Below are positions 42,757 through 49,877 of a DNA stretch of 64,000 bases, piece by piece. The stretch is from positions 46,965-110,964 of the forward strand of contig JADZFN010000064.1 of NCBI GenBank assembly GCA_020849895.1, written 5' to 3'. Positions within the stretch are counted from its first letter, which is position 1. Every line of letters begins with the position of its first letter. Below the pieces are notes generated by a model. The model saw only the letters and a list, made by a program, of their open reading frames with translations, had not been told where the DNA came from and did not search any database. The DNA is from Verrucomicrobiia bacterium. GTDB lineage: Bacteria > Verrucomicrobiota > Verrucomicrobiia > JABWAM01. A program made the position numbers and the translations under genes.

Positions 42757-43275
42757 CTAATCCTTCCAGATCACCGTGACGAAGCTGCGATCCGTCTGCT
42801 CGGTGCAGTCGAAAAACAAATCTTTTCTCGGAAGCCGGTGGAGCCATCGCGTCGGTTTGCGGGCGCTCCGGATGGCCAGGCGTTCTCCCTTGGACAGTTT
42901 CCGGATCGCTTGAAACGCGGCGGCGACCTCGTCGGCTGCAGACAAGCGGCGTGCGTCCAAAGAAACCAGTTTTTCACGTCTCGCCAGGGGGAGGCATTCC
43001 GACGCGCAGCGCGCAGGTTTTTTCAAGGAGGTCTGGATCGGAAAAAAGCGAATCCGCCACCCTCCGTCGGAAAGGCGTTGAGATTCAAATCCATAACCCG
43101 CGTTCCGCATCACCGCATAAAGCGGACGCGGCTCAAAAGGCGCCAGCAGCACCAGCTCTTGCGACGGCGCGAGCGCGGCGAGGGCCTTGTTGACCGGCCC
43201 ACAGGGCGATTGCCCCTTGCGCACCCAAGGACGGATATCCAGCACGCGCGCGGAGTCGGTTTTCTTCCGAGTCAT
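42757..43275 (-). CDS. DUF2249 domain protein (two tandem modules)
   Basis: The protein (172 residues from the ATG at 43275) has residues about 10-77 matching DUF2249 ('VLDIRPWVRKGQSPCGPVNKALAALAPSQELVLLAPFEPRPLYAVMRNAGYGFESQ'), a TusA/SirA-like fold; about 103-172 looks like a second, more divergent copy ('VSLDARRLSAADEVAAAFQAIRKLSKGERLAIRSARKP'). DUF2249 proteins are often found with nitrogen-oxide stress or denitrification genes. It is divergent from a Crp/Fnr regulator gene, with an FNR-type palindrome between them 34 bp upstream of this start. Confidence 0.8.
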   Translation of the reverse strand: MTRKKTDSARVLDIRPWVRKGQSPCGPVNKALAALAPSQELVLLAPFEPRPLYAVMRNAGYGFESQRLSDGGWRIRFFPIQTSLKKPARCASECLPLARREKLVSLDARRLSAADEVAAAFQAIRKLSKGERLAIRSARKPTRWLHRLPRKDLFFDCTEQTDRSFVTVIWKD

Positions 43276-43308
43276 GCCTCCATTCTGCCTCACCCTTTCA
43301 AAGTTGCC

Positions 43309-43322
43309 TTGACTTATGTCAA
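43309..43322. promoter_or_regulatory. FNR/DNR-type palindromic operator
   Basis: TTGAC-TTAT-GTCAA is a perfect palindrome of the kind bound by FNR-, DNR- and NnrR-type regulators. It lies in the 143-bp divergent gap, 34 bp upstream of the DUF2249 start (43275) and 97 bp upstream of the Crp/Fnr gene start (43419). Placement near the DUF2249 gene suggests activation or repression of that promoter by the divergent regulator. Confidence 0.75.
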
Positions 43323-43418
43323 TTCCAAGTCCTTTGTCGAAGCGCCAAAAATTTGTCGCGCCACCTTTCTCGATCCATCTTGAGCGGCGCTTCGACCTGC
43401 ATCCCTGCCTTCTTTTTT

Positions 43419-44078
43419 ATGGACGCCTTTGTTCGAGAGTTTTCCGAGCTTTTATGTGCGCGCATGAGCAAGGCGGCGCTCTCGAAGAGCTGTTCCAAGG
43501 GCGTCTTTGTTTTTATCGAAGGCGCGCCCTATCTCGGTCCGTGGGTCCTCCGCAAAGGCTCAGTGCTCCTCGTCAAGACCTCCGCCTCAGGCAAGGAGCA
43601 AATCCTGCGACAGGTCGAACCGGGAGAGGTGTTCGCGGAGGTTCCCATTTTTCGCGACCTCGCCTGGTATCCGATCAACGCGCGCTGTGCGACCGATTGC
43701 GAGCTGAGCCTCCTTCCTGCCGCCGATGTTCGCTGCCTGCTCAAGACCGATCCGAAGCTCGGCTGGACGGCGGCGCGGGCGCTTTCGGGGCGCGTCGCCG
43801 AATTTCGCGATGTGATCCTCGAGCTGACGCTCGCCGAAGCCAAGCAGCGCCTGCTCCGCTATCTCCTCCGTCGTCTGGAGGGGCGCCCCAACGCCGCGCT
43901 CGGCGTGATTCGTCTCGGAATCAGCCACCAGGATCTCGCGCTCCTCCTCGGCGTTCGGCCCGAAAGCCTTTCTCGCGCCCTCACCGAGCTTGAAGTCTCC
44001 GGAAAACTCAAGCGCATCTCCCGCCAGACCTTTCAGATCTTCCTCAAGCAAATTTCCCTCAAAGACCGCGAATGGTGA
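43419..44078 (+). CDS. Crp/Fnr-family transcription regulator
   Basis: The protein (219 residues from the ATG at 43419) has an N-terminal cyclic-nucleotide-type sensor barrel ('GVFVFIEGAPYLGPWVLRKGSVLLVKTSASGKEQILRQVEPGEVFAEVPIFRD'), a dimer helix and a winged helix-turn-helix ('RLGISHQDLALLLGVRPESLSRALTELEVSGKLKRIS'). Several Cys occur, but not in the FNR iron-sulfur spacing, so it is closer to DNR-like regulators that sense NO or redox by other means. The FNR-type palindrome upstream is a probable target. The leader before the ATG is pyrimidine-rich. Confidence 0.9.
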   Translation: MDAFVREFSELLCARMSKAALSKSCSKGVFVFIEGAPYLGPWVLRKGSVLLVKTSASGKEQILRQVEPGEVFAEVPIFRDLAWYPINARCATDCELSLLPAADVRCLLKTDPKLGWTAARALSGRVAEFRDVILELTLAEAKQRLLRYLLRRLEGRPNAALGVIRLGISHQDLALLLGVRPESLSRALTELEVSGKLKRISRQTFQIFLKQISLKDREW

Positions 44079-44228
44079 TCCTCCTCATGCGGACCTCAAG
44101 TTCCGCCAGCGCGAACCGGGACGCGTTAAAATGAAGCTTTCATCGCGCTTGACGTTCCGCTCGGGCAGGTGGATGTTGCCACGACTTCGATCCTCCTTCT
44201 CCACCCCCAACCCGCCCCTCCTCTCTCT

Positions 44229-44669
44229 ATGAAACGCTGGACCTTGTGCCTCGCCCTCTTGGCCTTTGCCGCCCTGCCTCTCCTGGCTGCCGAAGGTTGG
44301 TTAACCGATCACGCCAAGGCTCTCGAAAAAGCCAAGACCGAAAACAAACCGCTCGTCATGGATTTCACCGGGTCGGACTGGTGCGGTTGGTGCATCAAGC
44401 TTGACAAGGAAGTGTTCGGCAAGCCCGAGTTCAAGAGCTACGCCGCGAAGAACCTTGTCCTTCTCAAACTGGATTTTCCCCGCCGTCGCACCTTGCCGGC
44501 CGCAGAGAAGGAACAGAATGAGGCGCTCGCCGGGAAGTACGGGATCCGAGGCTTTCCGACGATCGTTGTCCTTGATCCTCAGGGCGAAACCCTGGGCCAG
44601 CTCGGGTATCAACCTGGCGGACCGAAGCCCTGGATTGCGGAACTCGAAAAGCTCACGCAGAAGCCCTGA
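44229..44669 (+). CDS. Secreted thioredoxin-like protein
   Basis: This 146-residue protein has a signal peptide (about 1-21, 'LALLAFAALPLLAAEG') and a thioredoxin fold with redox motif Cys52-Gly-Trp-Cys55 in 'FTGSDWCGWCIKLDKEVF', then 'YGIRGFPTIVVLDPQGE'. This CGWC form is like thioredoxin_7/DsbD-gamma-type proteins. It probably reduces periplasmic disulfides. The leader (44191-44228) is 34 of 38 pyrimidines. It follows the Crp/Fnr gene by 150 bp. Confidence 0.9.
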   Translation: MKRWTLCLALLAFAALPLLAAEGWLTDHAKALEKAKTENKPLVMDFTGSDWCGWCIKLDKEVFGKPEFKSYAAKNLVLLKLDFPRRRTLPAAEKEQNEALAGKYGIRGFPTIVVLDPQGETLGQLGYQPGGPKPWIAELEKLTQKP

Positions 44670-44697
44670 AACGTCTTCACGGGGCGGCTAAAGCTCA

Positions 44698-44883
44698 TCA
44701 GGCGGCTTGAGTTTGCGGAAGCGTCGCCAAAGGGAGGAGGTCGTAGACGATCTTCGCGCTGCCGGCGGGCTTGGCAGGCTTGCCCCAGAAGATCGTCTCG
44801 ATCGAAGGGATGAGCTTCCAGGAAAACGCGGCTAGGCCAAGTCCGGCGAGGGTGCAGACGGCTATAGGGAAGTCGAGCTCCAT
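44698..44883 (-). CDS. Small single-pass membrane protein
   Basis: This 61-residue protein from the ATG at 44883 has an N-terminal hydrophobic helix ('FPIAVCTLAGLGLAAFSW') and a soluble tail ('WGKPAKPAGSAKIVYDLLPL'). I recognise no family. It converges on the thioredoxin gene with 28 bp between. Its hydrophobic start with a following basic segment is plausible for a real gene, but it is short. Confidence 0.5.
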   Translation of the reverse strand: MELDFPIAVCTLAGLGLAAFSWKLIPSIETIFWGKPAKPAGSAKIVYDLLPLATLPQTQAA

Positions 44884-45192
44884 GACCAAAGCCGCCGGAA
44901 AGGTTGAAGCCGGTGAAGAGACGGGTGCGCTTACGATCCGGGACGCCGCGTGCCGAAGAGGGGAGGGGGATCGCGCGCGGAAGGCACGCGCCCATGCTGC
45001 GTAGCGCCTACCTGCCTCTCAAGCATGGAGGAAATCTCGCAAAAGGCTTTCTCGCAATGTTCGCCCACCGGCGTCCGGACCAGGCGATCCCGCCGCTGCC
45101 ACCAGCGTGGTGCGGTGGATCCTGAACGTCCGCCTCCGCGCGACCGCGCTTCCGCGTTGTGCCTCCGCCAGGTTTTGCCCACATTGGACCGG
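44884..45192. other. Intergenic stretch upstream of ABC ATPase
   Basis: These 309 bp lie between the divergent small membrane protein gene and the ABC ATPase gene. The ATPase frame stays open back to 44950 but encodes non-conserved, Cys/Arg-rich sequence. I see no RNA gene, terminator or recognised operator; the promoters of both neighbours must lie here. Confidence 0.5.
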
Positions 45193-46173
45193 ATGCCCGC
45201 CGTCGTCGCAAAAAATCTCACCCGAATTTTCAAATCGTACCGAAAGCGCCCCGGCTTCTGGGGCGGCGTGGTCGGCCTCGTCTGTCGCGAATACGACCGC
45301 ATCGAAGCAGCGGCCGAAGTCAGCTTCGAGATCGAAGAAGGCGAACTCGTCGGTTTCCTCGGCCCGAACGGAGCGGGAAAGACGACCACGCTCAAAATGC
45401 TCGCCGGACTCCTCCACCCCACTTCGGGCGAAGCCCGCGTCCTGGGGCATGTCCCCTGGGAGCGTCGCGACGAATACCGTCGCCGTTTTGCGCTCGTTAT
45501 GGGGCAGAAAAATCAGCTCTGGTGGGACCTGCCTGCGATCGAATCTTTCGAACTCAACCGGGAGATCTATCAGGTTGCGCCCCGCGACTTTCAGGCCCGC
45601 CTCGACGAGCTCACCGGGCTGCTCGAAGTGCGCGACAAACTCCGCGTAATGGTGCGCGAGCTTTCCCTCGGCGAAAGGATGAAGATGGAGATCATCGCCT
45701 CGCTCCTCCATGCTCCGAGCGTCCTGTTTCTCGACGAACCCACCATCGGTCTGGACGTCATCAGCCAGCGGAAAGTGCGCGACTTCATCCGCCATTACAA
45801 CACCACCCGCCAAGTCACGATCCTCCTCACCAGCCATTACATGGCCGACATCGAGGAGCTTTGCGACCGGGTGATCATTATTGACCGTGGACGAATTTTT
45901 TATGACGGTCGCCTGCCCGAACTCGTCGCGCGCTTCGCGCCTCACAAGCTGGTGCAGGTCGTCAGCCGTCAACCGATTCCGGAGGAGGCGCTTCGTTCGC
46001 TGGGTGAAATCCTCGAGCGCGGAGAGTCCACGGTGCGCCTTCGCGTCCCGCGCGACCGAGTCGGCGCGGTCTGCCGTGAACTCTTCGCCCGTTTCATGAT
46101 CGAAGACCTTGCCATCGAAGAAATCCCCGTCGAAGACATCGTCCGCGAAATCTTTGGTCAAGCCCGACGCTAG
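45193..46173 (+). CDS. ABC-2 type transporter ATP-binding protein
   Basis: This 326-residue ATPase has Walker A GPNGAGKTT, 'MLAGLLHPTSGEARVLGHVPW', 'VMGQKNQLWWDLPAIESFELNREIY', signature LSLGERMKMEI, Walker B VLFLDEPTIGLD, switch His in LTSHY and a C-terminal regulatory extension. The QKNQLWWDLP region and long N-terminus are typical of ATPases that pair with two ABC-2 permeases. No permease gene follows; a glycoside-hydrolase-like gene comes next. It is the third ATPase here without a partner. Confidence 0.9.
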   Translation: MPAVVAKNLTRIFKSYRKRPGFWGGVVGLVCREYDRIEAAAEVSFEIEEGELVGFLGPNGAGKTTTLKMLAGLLHPTSGEARVLGHVPWERRDEYRRRFALVMGQKNQLWWDLPAIESFELNREIYQVAPRDFQARLDELTGLLEVRDKLRVMVRELSLGERMKMEIIASLLHAPSVLFLDEPTIGLDVISQRKVRDFIRHYNTTRQVTILLTSHYMADIEELCDRVIIIDRGRIFYDGRLPELVARFAPHKLVQVVSRQPIPEEALRSLGEILERGESTVRLRVPRDRVGAVCRELFARFMIEDLAIEEIPVEDIVREIFGQARR

Positions 46174-46348
46174 CGCGTCTGCGCGAACGCGTTGGCGCGC
46201 AAGGAGTTGCCGCTTTTAGAAAATATTTTTCTTGGAGTGGACAAATTCTTTTGCGGTGGTAGACTTCCCTCAATCTCTTCGCATCGTGCCCCCCTCTCAT
46301 TTGGAGATTTTCCGCCCTCCGCGAAACGGCGAAACCTACGACGCGCGC

Positions 46349-47461
46349 GTGCGTTTCGGAGGCGCGAGTTGCGTGGTGCTTTTGGGGTTCGCCCTCGTTT
46401 TTGCCGCGCTGCTAGCTTCTTGCGAAACCACCTTGCCGTCCACCGCCGTTTCCGAGTCCCGCGTCACTCCGCCCGCTGGTGAATTTCGCGGGGCCTGGGT
46501 GTACGACCCGCGGCGCTTCGAGCCTGAAGATGTTGTGCGCAACCTCAAGCAGGCTGGGTTCACCGCCGTTTTCGTTCGCCTCAGTTCCGCGGGTGCCGCG
46601 TATTATCCCAGCGCCATCCTGCCGCGCGCCCCGGGTACGACGCGGGATTACGCCGCCGAATACGCCGAGGCCGGGCGCCGTTACGGGCTCCAGGTCCACG
46701 CCTGGCACGTCTGTTTCATGATGCACTATGCGCCGCCGGCGGCCGTCACCAAGGCGATCAAGACGGGCATGGTCATGCGCGACGCCAAGGGGCGCGCGCT
46801 TCGGCCGACCTATAACGTTCCGGTCCGCACCCCCGCGGTGAGCGCCAACCGCAGTCTCGAAACGCATGCGATGCTCGAACTCGTGACGCGCTATCCGATC
46901 GACGGAGTGCAGCTCGACTACATCCGCTACTTCAGCGGCAGCGTGGACTACAGCGCCTCCTCACGCGCGGCGTTTGAAGCTTCGCTTGGCAAGAAGGTGA
47001 AGAACTGGCCGCGCGACGTCGTTTCCGGCGCCCTCTGCGAACGCTACCACGCGTGGAAAGCGGGGCTGATCACCAAAGTCGTGGCGGACACCTCGACCGC
47101 CATTCGCGCTGCCGTGCCGCATGCGAAAATTTCTGCCGCCGTCTGGCACAGCGCCGATGTGGGCTACAACGACTACGCCCAGGACTGGCCGCGCTGGGTA
47201 AAAAACGGGTATCTCGATTTCGTCGTGCCGATGAACTACACGCGGAACGACCGTCAACTTGCAGCCTGGATCGAGGCGCAAAGAGAGGGCGTGAACGGGA
47301 AAATCCCGCTCTACGCGGGAATCGGCGCCTATCAGCTCGACAGTCCACGCCAACTCAATCGCCAGATCAACATCGTCCGCGCCCAAGGACTTTCCGGTTA
47401 CGTCCTCTACAGCTACGATGAGGCAGTCAAGTCCCGCTTCTTCGAAGAGATCGTGAATTGA
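46349..47461 (+). CDS. GHL10-type glycoside hydrolase-like lipoprotein
   Basis: This protein has 370 residues from a GTG at 46349, which gives a tidy lipoprotein signal ending LLASC; longer versions (GTG 46286, TTG 46232) add a charged tail before the signal. The mature part is a TIM barrel of the DUF187/GHL10 group: 'EFRGAWVYDPRRFEPEDVVRNLKQAGFTAVFVRLS', 'GLQVHAWHV', 'IDGVQLDYIRYF', 'ISAAVW' and 'LDFVVPMNYTRN'. It probably acts on cell-wall or other polysaccharide. Confidence 0.82.
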   Translation: MRFGGASCVVLLGFALVFAALLASCETTLPSTAVSESRVTPPAGEFRGAWVYDPRRFEPEDVVRNLKQAGFTAVFVRLSSAGAAYYPSAILPRAPGTTRDYAAEYAEAGRRYGLQVHAWHVCFMMHYAPPAAVTKAIKTGMVMRDAKGRALRPTYNVPVRTPAVSANRSLETHAMLELVTRYPIDGVQLDYIRYFSGSVDYSASSRAAFEASLGKKVKNWPRDVVSGALCERYHAWKAGLITKVVADTSTAIRAAVPHAKISAAVWHSADVGYNDYAQDWPRWVKNGYLDFVVPMNYTRNDRQLAAWIEAQREGVNGKIPLYAGIGAYQLDSPRQLNRQINIVRAQGLSGYVLYSYDEAVKSRFFEEIVN

Positions 47462-47620
47462 GGCCCGAGATGGCCACGCGGAAGGAAGCGCCGCAATTGC
47501 GGCCGCCGCCCGGCCGGTGCGGCGGTGGGGAGTTCGGCGTTCCGAAGGCTTGCCACTCCCCCGCCGACCCTCGACACTCCGGCTCGTGGCGCCTCGCGGG
47601 CCGCGAACCTTCCTCCCCTC

Positions 47621-48661
47621 ATGCGTTTTCTTTCTGAAATCACCATCGAACAGGCCATCGCGCACCACCTCGATCATCTCGCCCCCGAGAAGATCATCTC
47701 GAAACGCCCGCTCAAACTCACTGACGATCTTCGCCTTTATCTTTCCGAGCACATCGTCGCGGTCTCGCGGATGAGCGGCCTCCTCTCCGGACAATTCGAG
47801 GATTCCGCGCATCCTGTGGCTGCCGCATGCCTCGGGCTCGTCGCCGGCGACGCCAATCTCGTACCCGCAAGCGGCGCGATCGCGGAACGCCTCTTCGCCG
47901 TCATGGAGGGCAACCGCTCGCTCTCGCCCGGCCTTCTCCTCATCGCCACGGCGAAGGACGAGGAATCGAAGGAGCGCTTCCTCGCCCTGTTGAAGGTCGA
48001 ATCCCAGCCTGTGTTCAAGGAGGAGCGCAAACGCTCCTCGGAAGGCGAGCCCTTTATCGAGCTCACTGTGGACCGCGCAGCGCTCCCCGCGCCGGGCCGC
48101 AACCTGCAGAAGTGCGCCCTCATCCGCCGGGCGCACAGCGTCGGTCGCCCCCAAGTGCTCCTCATTGACCGCCAGGCGCGCGACGCGGGGGTCGCCGATT
48201 TCTTCCATGGGAAATTCCTCGAGGCGAAACTCTGTCGCGACGCGCATCTCCAGACGCGGAAGTTCGTCCGCGAATTCGTAAAGTGGGCCAACCGCGCCAA
48301 GCACGATCACCGCCTCACGCCCGATGAGCTCGGCGAAACTCTCGACGCGGCGCGCGACGCCCTCCGTCAAAAGCAGGTCTCCGTGCCGGAACTCGTCCGC
48401 GAACACGTTCCGAAAGGCCCGGCGCAAGGTGACTGCCTCGATTTTCTCTCAAAAAGGCAGGTGGACGCCACCGTAGAAACCGAGCGCAAGGCCGCCGAAA
48501 AATTCCAACGCGTCCGCGTGATCAAGCTCGACCACGGCGCCCAGGTCCGCGTCCCTCACGCCGCGACGCTCGTCGAAGGCTTCTATCAGGCTGGCGCCGA
48601 CCCCGACGATGCGACCCTCACGGTCGTCACGTTCCGTACCCGCAAGTTTCAAGTCTCGTAA
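47621..48661 (+). CDS. Nucleoid-associated protein, NdpA/YejK family
   Basis: This 346-residue protein matches the 37-kDa nucleoid-associated family (PF04245): 'EQAIAHHLDHLAPEKIISKRPLKLTDDLRLYLSEHIVAVSRM' at the start, 'LLLIATAKDEE', 'KCALIRRA', 'RDAGVADFFHGKFLEAKLCRDAHLQTRKFVREFVKWANRA' in the middle. YejK binds DNA and nucleoid partners in E. coli; the role here is unknown. The ATG is preceded by TTCCTCCCCTC. A small lipoprotein gene follows. Confidence 0.88.
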   Translation: MRFLSEITIEQAIAHHLDHLAPEKIISKRPLKLTDDLRLYLSEHIVAVSRMSGLLSGQFEDSAHPVAAACLGLVAGDANLVPASGAIAERLFAVMEGNRSLSPGLLLIATAKDEESKERFLALLKVESQPVFKEERKRSSEGEPFIELTVDRAALPAPGRNLQKCALIRRAHSVGRPQVLLIDRQARDAGVADFFHGKFLEAKLCRDAHLQTRKFVREFVKWANRAKHDHRLTPDELGETLDAARDALRQKQVSVPELVREHVPKGPAQGDCLDFLSKRQVDATVETERKAAEKFQRVRVIKLDHGAQVRVPHAATLVEGFYQAGADPDDATLTVVTFRTRKFQVS

Positions 48662-48768
48662 TTCGTTGCTTTCACGGTGGAATTGTATTAGACTGACTGC
48701 CATCTGCTTCTCTAACTCCTTATGCGAGATGTGGAGTCTCGCGGCAGAAATCTCAACCTCATCCTCCC

Positions 48769-48909
48769 ATGAAACGCCTCCTCACCTTCCTGCTTATGGC
48801 ATTCGTCGCGGCCTTCGTGACGACCGCGCCCGTGCTCGCTTGCGGCGGAAGCTGCGACAAGCCCAAGAGCGGAGAGTCCAAGGACGGAAGTAAGGACAAG
48901 GATTCCTGA
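48769..48909 (+). CDS. Tiny CGGSC lipoprotein
   Basis: This 46-residue protein has a signal (MKRLLTFLLMAFVAAFVTTA) followed by 'PVLACGGSCDKPKSGESKDGSKDKDS'. The Cys after VLA fits a lipobox; together with CGGSC the two cysteines could bind metal or form a disulfide. The rest is a charged, flexible tail. A good terminator follows at 48930-48969, and the leader CTCAACCTCATCCTCCC resembles that of the gene at 24654, both supporting a real gene. Confidence 0.7.
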   Translation: MKRLLTFLLMAFVAAFVTTAPVLACGGSCDKPKSGESKDGSKDKDS

Positions 48910-48929
48910 CCTTCCTGTTCCGCAGAGTG

Positions 48930-48969
48930 GAGGGCCGACGGATGCCAAGTCCGGCGGCCCTCTTTTTTT
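48930..48969 (+). terminator. Rho-independent terminator
   Basis: An 8-bp stem GAGGGCCG (48930-48937) / CGGCCCTC (48955-48962), with further pairing possible in the loop, is followed by seven T (48963-48969). It ends the small lipoprotein gene and lies 5 bp before the inverted-repeat element. Confidence 0.8.
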
Positions 48970-48974
48970 GCTAA

Positions 48975-49250
48975 GAGGGTGTTTGAAAATTGGCCTGCCC
49001 TCTGTTGCTGGCGGGGCGGGCTTGTGGGCAAGGCGTGGAGGCTGGCCAATCTCCGCAGAGGGCTTGGCCAGCCGACACAACGCCGCCCAAAGCCCGTTCC
49101 CGCCGCAACCCCTCTGGGCGCGGGCTATTTTGGCCAAATCCAGCGTTGCCTCGGCGCTCAAAGCCCACTGCGGAGATTCTCGCACCTCGGCGCCTTGGCT
49201 TTGGCCAAAATGACCTCCCGCAGAGGGTAGTCGAATTTTCAAACACCCTC
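48975..49250. mobile_element. MITE-like inverted-repeat element, full-length copy
   Basis: This 276-bp element is bounded by 17-bp perfect terminal inverted repeats, GAGGGTGTTTGAAAATT (48975-48991) and its reverse complement (49234-49250), and flanked by TAA on both sides (48972-48974 and 49251-49253), a possible 3-bp target duplication. The interior has more pairing: AATCTCCGCAG (49048-49058) with CTGCGGAGATT (49168-49178), and two TTTGGCCAAA palindromes (near 49131 and 49200). No transposase is encoded; the frames inside are not convincing genes. A 54-bp deleted copy is at 30557-30610. Confidence 0.85.
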
Positions 49251-49256
49251 TAAAGG

Positions 49257-49877
49257 TCAGTGTCGGGGAGGAGCGTATCGTCCCGATTGCATCAACTTCC
49301 AGCTGTTTCGGAAATAGACCCAGCCCGAACCGAGGCTTGCCGCCAAGCAAACCGGAAAAAGGAACCAGAATTCAATCTGTTGGCACAAGGCGACATCCAG
49401 CGACACGCCCCACTCGTCCACCAGCGCGAAGCGCGCGCTGATGGCGCCGATGGTGATGAGATGCAGAATGGTTTTGAGTTTTCCTCCTCGTTCGGCGCTC
49501 AGGGGGACTCCCTGCTGGGCGGCCACCATGCGCAAGCCTGACACCGCAAAGTCTCGGGCGAGCAGGGCCACCGCCACCCACGCGGGCATGATGTCCTTGG
49601 CCACGAAGGCCACCCAGGCCGCGGAAACGAGAATTTTGTCGGCGATCGGGTCCCACAACGCACCGAACACACTCGTTTCTCCGCGGCGGCGCGCCACCCA
49701 TCCGTCGAGCGTGTCGGTCAGGCAGGCGGCCAGAAAACATCCCAACGCGAAGGTGGAATGTCCCGTCGGATTTTGGAGGTTTGGCAGCAGGCGCGGAAAC
49801 GGATGATCGAAAAAGGAAACGATGAAGCACGCGGCCAACGGCACGCGGGAAACCGTCAGCTTGTCCGCCAGCGTCAT
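49257..49877 (-). CDS. pgsA: CDP-diacylglycerol-glycerol-3-phosphate 3-phosphatidyltransferase
   Basis: The protein (206 residues from the ATG at 49877) has the CDP-alcohol phosphotransferase motif D-x2-D-G-x2-A-R-x8-G-x3-D-x3-D in 'DTLDGWVARRRGETSVFGALWDPIADK', flanked by several membrane helices. It makes phosphatidylglycerophosphate, the precursor of phosphatidylglycerol. It overlaps rimO by 4 bp; rodZ-rimO-pgsA is a frequent order in bacteria. Its stop lies 6 bp from the MITE-like element. Confidence 0.93.
   Translation of the reverse strand: MTLADKLTVSRVPLAACFIVSFFDHPFPRLLPNLQNPTGHSTFALGCFLAACLTDTLDGWVARRRGETSVFGALWDPIADKILVSAAWVAFVAKDIMPAWVAVALLARDFAVSGLRMVAAQQGVPLSAERGGKLKTILHLITIGAISARFALVDEWGVSLDVALCQQIEFWFLFPVCLAASLGSGWVYFRNSWKLMQSGRYAPPRH

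Noticed and set aside
48968..49246. Frames of 81-91 codons inside the inverted-repeat element, on both strands
   Set aside because: They lie within the repeat, all strands and frames are open to a similar degree, and the composition reflects the repeat; probably not genes.
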